Assembly: GCA_002450925.1 (NCBI GenBank) | Contig: DKAU01000154.1 | Coordinates: 840 to 10,946 of the forward strand | DNA from: Thiobacillus sp. UBA6918 | GTDB taxonomy: Bacteria; Pseudomonadota; Gammaproteobacteria; Burkholderiales; Thiobacillaceae | Length of the DNA: 10,107 nt | Direction: 5' to 3' | Shown: positions 5,230 through 10,107 of the stretch, piece by piece | How the letters are laid out: each line of letters opens with the position of its first letter | Position numbering within the stretch: the first letter of the stretch is position 1 | Notes under the pieces: generated by a model | What the model was told of the DNA's origin: nothing | Database searches by the model: none | Seen by the model: only the letters and a program-made list of their open reading frames with translations | Program-made: the position numbers and the translations under genes

Positions 5230-7158
5230 TTGCTAGAAATTCACCCCGGGGTGCTGGAAAAACTTGTTTCGGCCCTTGGGCGGGAGGCCTATTCGGCCGC
5301 ATCGTTGGCTTCGCATATCAGCTTTGACGGGCAGCTCACCCTCGCCATCCTGCGCTGCGCCCACCAGTCTGTTGGCCAGGAGGTTTCGACAGCCAGCCTG
5401 TCCCTCTCGGACACGCTAAATCAGCTCGGCCCCGAATTTGTGCGCGCCCTGGTTCTGTCAGCAAAACCGGCACCCATTGAACAGCATTCGATATGGGAAA
5501 AATCTGTCCATGTTGCCTATCTCGCACGTCTCATCGCGGCGCATACCAAGGTGTGCAACGATGAAGAGGCGTGGCTTGCCGGTTTGGCTCATAACCTGGG
5601 CGAATATCCCCGGTTTTCTGATTCGGAAAAGCTGCAGGATTATCTGGCGACCATTGATTCAAGTGGGTTCATTGCGGATGCCGTGCGCTTTTGTCGGGCC
5701 TCGCCTGCGCGGATCAAATCAGCGCATCCGCTTGTTAGGGTATTGCAGCTGGCCGCATCTCTTGTTTACAGCGTTCATGTAAATGGAAACGTTGGCGTGC
5801 GCGCATCACTCGGGGGGTTGGGGCTTGATGCCGCGGAAGCGGAGCGCCTGCAAACTGAAGCAGAGTATCTCGCGCAAGAAGCAATCCATCGGTACAACAA
5901 CCACGAGGTTGCTTATGCATCGAACAGCCTCGTACAAGCCTATGCTGCAATGGCGAGAGCCTCAGCGCTGCAGGATTTTTTGAGTCTGGCCACTGAGCTT
6001 GAGTCTTTGTCTCAGCGGACCATGCTGCTGACGCAGTCACTATTCGGGGTTTCACCCACGGTTTTGCTGCAGGCTGAGGGGAGCCAGCTTGTTCCGGCCG
6101 GCTGGTGGCCTGCCCCGACAGGCTTGGCAGGCCTTGCCATGACGACGGATTTTATGCAAAGCAGCCTGGCACGAGCCGCCAAAGGGGAAACGGTATGCTG
6201 GCGGTCGGCAACGTCGGATCAGTTTCCGGTAGTGGATGCCCAGGTGGCGCGTTTGCTCGGCTCCGACACGATGCTCTGCGAGCCGCTGAACATGGATGAC
6301 AAGGTTTACATTCTTGTTTCAGGCAATGCCACGGAAGAAATCGCCGCTTTGCCGGCGTGGAAAGAGTTGCAACAGGCCTTGTCATCGCGCATTTCCAGCC
6401 TGCAGGGTACAGCCCCCGTGAGGGCGTCTGTCAGTGACGGGATCCCGCGACAGGAAGTTCGCAAGGCGGTGCATGAAGCATCCAATCCGCTCACTATTAT
6501 CCGCAACTACGTCAGTCTGCTTTCAAACAAGTTTGCCAACGACAGGGATACTCAGCGTGACCTTGCGATAATCGGTGACGAAATTGAACGGGTAGCTGGA
6601 ATTCTTCAAGGGCTGGGTGCAAAGCCGGAACCGGCTGAAGCCGTTGTCGACGCTGGTACCTGGGTAGACGTCAACCAGGTTGTGTCCGAACTGGTGAGAA
6701 TGTCCCTGGACACACTGTTCCTGCCCAACAAGGTCAATGTTCAGATTGACCTTGATCCTGCCATTGGCAGCATCGTTACTCATCGCGATCAGTTGAAACA
6801 GGTCCTCCTCAATCTTGCAAAAAATGCAGTGGAGGCCATGCCGCGTGGCGGCCGGCTGACATTTGCCACCGCCCGTGCAGAGCATGGAGGTCGCGCTTGC
6901 GCCGTTTTGGCAATACATGACACCGGCCCGGGACTGCCGAAACAGGTACGTGAACAATTGTTCCAGCCAGCGAAAACATCCAAGGGCGGCAACCATGCCG
7001 GTCTTGGCCTTTATATCAGTCAGAACCTTGTCAAATCCATGGGCGGCGAGATCGAGTGCGACAGCAGCCCAAGCGGTTCCACATTCAGAATTTATCTCCC
7101 CATGGCTGACATGGGGCAGAACCAGGCCGCCCTGCAGCCGGGTGGCATGAGACAGTAG
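5230..7158 (+). CDS. HDOD - GAF-like - histidine kinase sensor protein
   Basis: 642 residues read from a TTG. Residues about 5-225 form an HDOD domain (LASHISFDGQLTLAILRCAHQ, then LAGLAHNLGEY); the HD pair is H121-N122, so no metal phosphohydrolase activity is expected, as is usual for HDOD. Residues about 250-395 look GAF-like but are divergent. The kinase core follows: H-box VHEASNPLTIIRNYVSLL with His415, N-box LLNLAKNAVEAM (Asn532), G1 DTGPGLP (564-570) and G2 GLGLYIS (591-597). No transmembrane segment or signal peptide is visible, so it should be a cytoplasmic sensor. The response-regulator gene starts 16 bp downstream, which implies a cognate pair. The start is uncertain: TTG 5230 has GTGAG at 6 nt, while the stronger GGGAGGG (5188-5194) would suit an in-frame ATT at 5203, and GTG 5251 is also open. 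The start does not affect the domains. Confidence 0.9.
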   Translation: MLEIHPGVLEKLVSALGREAYSAASLASHISFDGQLTLAILRCAHQSVGQEVSTASLSLSDTLNQLGPEFVRALVLSAKPAPIEQHSIWEKSVHVAYLARLIAAHTKVCNDEEAWLAGLAHNLGEYPRFSDSEKLQDYLATIDSSGFIADAVRFCRASPARIKSAHPLVRVLQLAASLVYSVHVNGNVGVRASLGGLGLDAAEAERLQTEAEYLAQEAIHRYNNHEVAYASNSLVQAYAAMARASALQDFLSLATELESLSQRTMLLTQSLFGVSPTVLLQAEGSQLVPAGWWPAPTGLAGLAMTTDFMQSSLARAAKGETVCWRSATSDQFPVVDAQVARLLGSDTMLCEPLNMDDKVYILVSGNATEEIAALPAWKELQQALSSRISSLQGTAPVRASVSDGIPRQEVRKAVHEASNPLTIIRNYVSLLSNKFANDRDTQRDLAIIGDEIERVAGILQGLGAKPEPAEAVVDAGTWVDVNQVVSELVRMSLDTLFLPNKVNVQIDLDPAIGSIVTHRDQLKQVLLNLAKNAVEAMPRGGRLTFATARAEHGGRACAVLAIHDTGPGLPKQVREQLFQPAKTSKGGNHAGLGLYISQNLVKSMGGEIECDSSPSGSTFRIYLPMADMGQNQAALQPGGMRQ

Positions 7159-7174
7159 ACGGAGAGAAACAAAT

Positions 7175-9373
7175 ATGAGCGAGCCCATTTCCGGCGAATC
7201 CAAAAGCAGCTTCAGCATCAGTAGCTTGAGTCGGCAGCCACGCGTCCTTATGGTGGATGACGAACCCCAAATGCTGGAAAGCCTCCGCCGGCTGGTTGAG
7301 GCGCAAAGCTACGACGTGGTCACGGCAGGGTGTGGCAAGGATGCGCTTGCGGCGATCGACAAGATGCAGTTTGACGTGATCCTGCTCGACTTGAACATGC
7401 CCGACATGAGCGGCATCGGCGTGCTTTCAAGCCTGACCGAGCGAGGAGTGGATACGCCTGTTATCGTTGTATCGGGTGACAACGCAATAGACAGCGCCGT
7501 AAATGCTTTGCGACATGGCGCCACAGACTTTATCCGCAAGCCCTACAAGCCTGAAGAACTGCTGCGTCGAATAAGCAATACGCTGAACAACCGTCAACTG
7601 GAAAAAGAAAACGATCAGATTCAACAGCGTCTGCAGCAGTCCGAGAAATGGCACCGTTTTCTCGTCAACACTTCGCCAGATTTTATCTATACGCTGGACA
7701 GCGAAGGATGCTTCACTTTTGTCAACGATCGAGTTGAAAGTCTTCTTGAATACAAGCGAGACGAGTTGATTGGCCGACATTACAGCGAGATCATTTTTGA
7801 GGAAGACCTGTTTCGTGCAGAACATGTCTTTAATGAGCGGCGCTCGGATTCACGCGCTTCGCGCAATGTCGAGATGCGGCTCAAGTGCAATCCGGGCAAT
7901 AACCGCCCGCGTGCGATGAATGGTCGTTTCTGTACCGTAGAAGTTACCGCAACCGGCATTTATGAGAGGCAGGAGAGTCGGTTCGAAACCCGTTTTATGG
8001 GTACCTATGGTGTTGTCAAAGATATTAGTGACCGCAAGCAGGCCGAAGAAACCGTTCACTACCAGACTTACCATGACCTTCTGACCGGTTTGCCCAATCG
8101 CGCAAAATTTCGCGATCATCTTGGCAGGGCCTTGGTGAGTGCCAAGCGCAAAGGCCAGAACCTGTCCATCATGATTCTGGATCTGGATAACTTCAGGGTT
8201 ATCAATGACTCGTTGGGCCATGGTGTGGGTGACGAAATGCTCATTCACGTAGCTGCAAGACTGCGTCAATGTCTCAAGGATGAAGACGTTCTGGCGCGTC
8301 TAGGCGGAGACGAATTTGCATTGCTCATGCCCAATGTTTCCTCCCGGCTCGAAAGCACCGTCGTTGGTCACAAGGTGGTCGAGGAACTGAATGTCCCGTT
8401 GAAAATAAAAGGCCACGAACTCTACATTACCGCCAGCGTCGGCGCAAGCATCGCGCCCGAGGACGGCGCTGTGGCTGACACGCTTATACGCCAGACTGAA
8501 ATCGCGATGTACCAGGCCAAGTCGCAGGGCGGGTGTCGATTGCAGTTTTGGCAACCTGCCATGCAGGATGCCTTCTCGGGCCGCATCCAAATAGAAACGG
8601 ATTTGCGCCGCGCACTGGCCAATGACGAATTCGTCCTGTTCTACCAGCCTCAGGTTGATACGACCTCGGGGGCGATCAAGGGCTTTGAGGCGTTGATCCG
8701 CTGGTGGCACCCCGATCGGGGGCTTGTGTCGCCAAATGCGTTTATCCCAATTGCCGAAGAAACGGGAGTCATTGTCCCAATAGGTGAATGGGTAATGCGG
8801 GAAGCTGCCGCGCAGCAAGCTGTCTGGCGAAAACTCGGTTTGCCACAGGTAAAGGTTTCCGTAAACATTTCGCCGCGCCAGCTTGAAACCCCGGATTTTG
8901 TCGGTAGTGTCATGCGCGCGCTTGAAGCAAACCAACTGGAGCCGGGTTCCCTGGAACTTGAAATCACTGAAAGCGTGCTGATGCGCGACGTGGAAAGCAA
9001 TGCAGCCAAGCTGGTACAGCTTGCAAGTGCAGGTGTGCTGCTGGCTATTGATGATTTTGGTACCGGCTACAGCTCGTTGAAGTATTTGAGCAGATTCCCA
9101 ATCCATACACTTAAAATCGACCGTGCCTTTGTCAAGGATCCGGAGCGCGATGGCATGTCGATCGTCAATGCCATCATTGGTATGGGGCGCAACCTTAATC
9201 TCAACGTGATTGCCGAAGGCGTGGAAAATATCGCCCAACTGGAACAACTTCGCGCGCTAAATTGTGAGGAAGCGCAAGGCTACCTCTTTGGCATGCCGAT
9301 GTCCGCGCTTGAGGCAACCAAATTGCTGGAGCAGCAAATGCACGGCAAGGATGATGTTGCCAAGGTGGGATAA
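7175..9373 (+). CDS. Response regulator with PAS, GGDEF and EAL domains (c-di-GMP turnover)
   Basis: 732 residues; GGAGAG lies 8 nt before the ATG. Domain order: a receiver (about 23-135) with acidic pair D28/D29, phospho-acceptor D72 in LLDLNMPD, S100 and K122; a short linker helix (138-157); PAS (about 158-290); GGDEF (about 295-460) with intact GGDEF at 377-381; EAL (about 470-720). In EAL the usual metal/catalytic residues are all present: E505 (EAL), N564, E596, D626/D627 (DDFGTGYSS), K647, E681 and Q701. The GGDEF inhibitory site five residues upstream reads KDED rather than RxxD, so product inhibition may be weak. It can therefore in principle both make and degrade c-di-GMP, and which activity dominates cannot be read from sequence. 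It is the second gene of the operon with the HDOD kinase, which presumably phosphorylates D72. Confidence 0.95.
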   Translation: MSEPISGESKSSFSISSLSRQPRVLMVDDEPQMLESLRRLVEAQSYDVVTAGCGKDALAAIDKMQFDVILLDLNMPDMSGIGVLSSLTERGVDTPVIVVSGDNAIDSAVNALRHGATDFIRKPYKPEELLRRISNTLNNRQLEKENDQIQQRLQQSEKWHRFLVNTSPDFIYTLDSEGCFTFVNDRVESLLEYKRDELIGRHYSEIIFEEDLFRAEHVFNERRSDSRASRNVEMRLKCNPGNNRPRAMNGRFCTVEVTATGIYERQESRFETRFMGTYGVVKDISDRKQAEETVHYQTYHDLLTGLPNRAKFRDHLGRALVSAKRKGQNLSIMILDLDNFRVINDSLGHGVGDEMLIHVAARLRQCLKDEDVLARLGGDEFALLMPNVSSRLESTVVGHKVVEELNVPLKIKGHELYITASVGASIAPEDGAVADTLIRQTEIAMYQAKSQGGCRLQFWQPAMQDAFSGRIQIETDLRRALANDEFVLFYQPQVDTTSGAIKGFEALIRWWHPDRGLVSPNAFIPIAEETGVIVPIGEWVMREAAAQQAVWRKLGLPQVKVSVNISPRQLETPDFVGSVMRALEANQLEPGSLELEITESVLMRDVESNAAKLVQLASAGVLLAIDDFGTGYSSLKYLSRFPIHTLKIDRAFVKDPERDGMSIVNAIIGMGRNLNLNVIAEGVENIAQLEQLRALNCEEAQGYLFGMPMSALEATKLLEQQMHGKDDVAKVG

Positions 9374-9379
9374 TCAAGG

Positions 9380-9455
9380 TGGTGGCCAGGGGCGGAATCG
9401 AACCGTCGACACGCGGATTTTCAATCCGCTGCTCTACCAACTGAGCTACCTGGCC
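9380..9455 (-). tRNA. tRNA-Phe (anticodon GAA)
   Basis: A complete 76-nt cloverleaf: acceptor GGCCAGG/CCTGGCC, D stem GCTC/GAGC, anticodon stem GCGGA/TCCGC with loop TTGAAAA (anticodon GAA), T loop TTCGATT, discriminator A and an encoded CCA (9382-9380). The T stem GACGG/CCGCC has one A-C mismatch at position 50-64. The gene's 3' end lies 6 bp from the stop codon of the convergent GGDEF-EAL gene. Confidence 0.97.
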
Positions 9456-9471
9456 ATTTTTTGAGATGGTG

Positions 9472-9509
9472 TTTGGTTTGCTTGAAACAGCTTATCTGCA
9501 CAAACCAAA
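9472..9509 (-). repeat. 9-bp inverted repeat in the tRNA-Phe leader
   Basis: TTTGGTTTG (9472-9480) and CAAACCAAA (9501-9509) are perfect reverse complements separated by 20 nt. Read leftwards they would form a hairpin at the very 5' end of the pre-tRNA-Phe transcript, starting next to the predicted transcription start near 9510. The function is unknown; it may protect the 5' end or affect processing. Confidence 0.5.
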
Positions 9510-9516
9510 GCCCGGC

Positions 9517-9545
9517 ATTTAAACCGCAAAAACGATATTAGTCAA
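9517..9545 (-). promoter_or_regulatory. tRNA-Phe promoter
   Basis: On the minus strand TTGACT (5 of 6) and TTAAAT are separated by exactly 17 bp. They are followed by a GC-rich discriminator GCCGGGC, the hallmark of stringently controlled stable-RNA promoters (established for proteobacterial rRNA/tRNA genes). Transcription would start near 9510, giving a leader of about 55 nt before the mature tRNA 5' end. Confidence 0.65.
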
Positions 9546-9666
9546 GAACGGCAGAAGTTTTGCAGCCTTCCAAACAGGCTCACTCGCCCTTTTCCTGGGT
9601 TGCATGTCATGTTGTGTTCAGTGAGTATTCAGTCTTCATTTCATTTTTATCGATCCGGGAAATTCC

Positions 9667-10008
9667 ATGGGTGACTGGTTTGTTTGGCTGGCCCGTTTGA
9701 TGTATGTCGGCATTTTTGCCTTGGGCATTGGCATGTGTTTTCGTGCGTGGGCGATAGGTATGCGTAAGGATCATCGTTACGTGGCGGATTGGCGCGGGCG
9801 TTCGATTCGAGATGCTGGGCGCTGGGCCTACGTTGTGATGATGGTCAATGCGGTCGGCGGCGTGGGGTTGCTGCTACTTGGTGCTCTGGTTTTGCTGCTT
9901 GGGCTGAAGTTCACGGTTTGGACCGGGTTGGGAGCCCTGTTTTTGTGGAGTTATTACTTTGCGCTGCGCGTTGTTGTTCAGCGAGCCAACAGTTCAAGCT
10001 CAACCTGA
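9667..10008 (+). CDS. Small membrane protein of unknown function
   Basis: 113 residues; the ATG is preceded by GGGA at about 8 nt. Three hydrophobic segments are visible: about 4-30 (WFVWLARLMYVGIFALGIG), 53-79 (leucine- and valine-rich, with LLLLGALVLLLGL) and 82-103. A short, basic, hydrophilic loop lies between the first and second (about 31-52, with MRKDHR and DWRGRSIRD), and the tail is polar and serine-rich. By the positive-inside rule the loop should be cytoplasmic. I do not recognise a named family. No operon partner lies within the window: upstream is the divergent tRNA promoter, and no terminator is seen downstream. The overlapping reading in another frame (9789-10058) lacks such composition and is rejected. 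Confidence 0.72.
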   Translation: MGDWFVWLARLMYVGIFALGIGMCFRAWAIGMRKDHRYVADWRGRSIRDAGRWAYVVMMVNAVGGVGLLLLGALVLLLGLKFTVWTGLGALFLWSYYFALRVVVQRANSSSST

Positions 10009-10107
10009 GTTCTTGGGCTCGTATTCCAGTATGGGCGTCGGGCAGGAATTACCCATGATTCGTAAATAGTTGATGACAGGAGGGGGAAAGAGTAAAGTTT
10101 TGATCCA
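10009..10107. other. Right-edge stretch without a supported gene
   Basis: About 100 bp after the small membrane gene. A purine-rich AGGAGGGGG (10078-10086) looks like a ribosome-binding site, but no start codon lies at a workable distance. Leftwards, two frames are open from the window edge; one of them ends in TGA at 10002-10000 and would be the last 35 codons of a gene entering from the right. Its length is well within chance, so I do not call it. Confidence 0.3.

Noticed and set aside
8300..9247. Minus-strand open frame of 315 codons opposite the GGDEF-EAL gene
   Set aside because: The plus-strand frame contains complete GGDEF and EAL catalytic motifs, and the minus-strand translation is featureless.
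9380..9455. tRNA-Phe as an integration site for a mobile element
   Set aside because: There is no integrase, and I saw no second copy of the tRNA 3' end in the window.
9264..9464. Open frames across the tRNA region on both strands
   Set aside because: They read through the tRNA-Phe sequence, a well-known source of false short proteins.
1..10107. CRISPR arrays, insertion sequences and toxin-antitoxin pairs
   Set aside because: I found no regular repeat-spacer pattern, transposase motifs with terminal inverted repeats, or small overlapping gene pairs of that kind.

Overview
The window looks like chromosomal DNA of a proteobacterium, most likely beta- or gamma-proteobacterial. The reasons are a PBP7-type D-Ala-D-Ala endopeptidase, an encoded-CCA tRNA-Phe of the usual proteobacterial sequence, an HDOD/GGDEF/EAL signalling pair, and moderately GC-rich coding DNA with AT-rich intergenic gaps. 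I see no transposase, phage gene, CRISPR array or plasmid function. The genus cannot be fixed from the sequence alone.

Left part (1-4023): a putative sugar-acid/C2-C3 metabolism cluster. A thiamine-diphosphate enzyme of the transketolase/phosphoketolase superfamily runs leftwards off the window edge (1-1340). It is divergent from an IclR-family regulator (1427-2182). The 86-bp gap between them carries an exact 11-bp direct repeat, plus a dyad over the regulator's own start codon. The regulator ends tail to tail, with an 11-bp overlap, against a tartronate-semialdehyde-reductase/3-hydroxyisobutyrate-dehydrogenase family gene (2172-3044). That gene lies 28 bp downstream of an AEC-family permease (3073-4023), and the two read as one leftward operon. 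A likely reading is that the permease imports a carboxylic acid, the reductase works on its product, and IclR responds to a small acid. No substrate is shown by the sequence.

Middle (4025-5229): a leftward pbpG-like gene with signal peptide and complete SxxK/SxN/KTG motifs. It is followed by a perfect 12-bp-stem intrinsic terminator whose T tract lies directly against the permease start codon. An AT-rich divergent promoter region separates pbpG from the rightward signalling operon.

Right part (5230-9373): a two-gene signalling operon. The first gene encodes a soluble hybrid of a degenerate HDOD domain, a GAF-like region and a histidine kinase. The second encodes a response regulator with receiver, PAS, GGDEF and EAL domains, in which the catalytic residues of both c-di-GMP domains are present. 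The 16-bp spacing suggests a cognate kinase/regulator pair that turns an unknown cytoplasmic signal into a change in c-di-GMP. The operon ends only 6 bp from the 3' end of an opposing tRNA-Phe gene (9380-9455), which has its own promoter with a GC-rich discriminator. Beyond it lie a small three-helix membrane protein of unknown function (9667-10008) and about 100 bp with no gene I can support.
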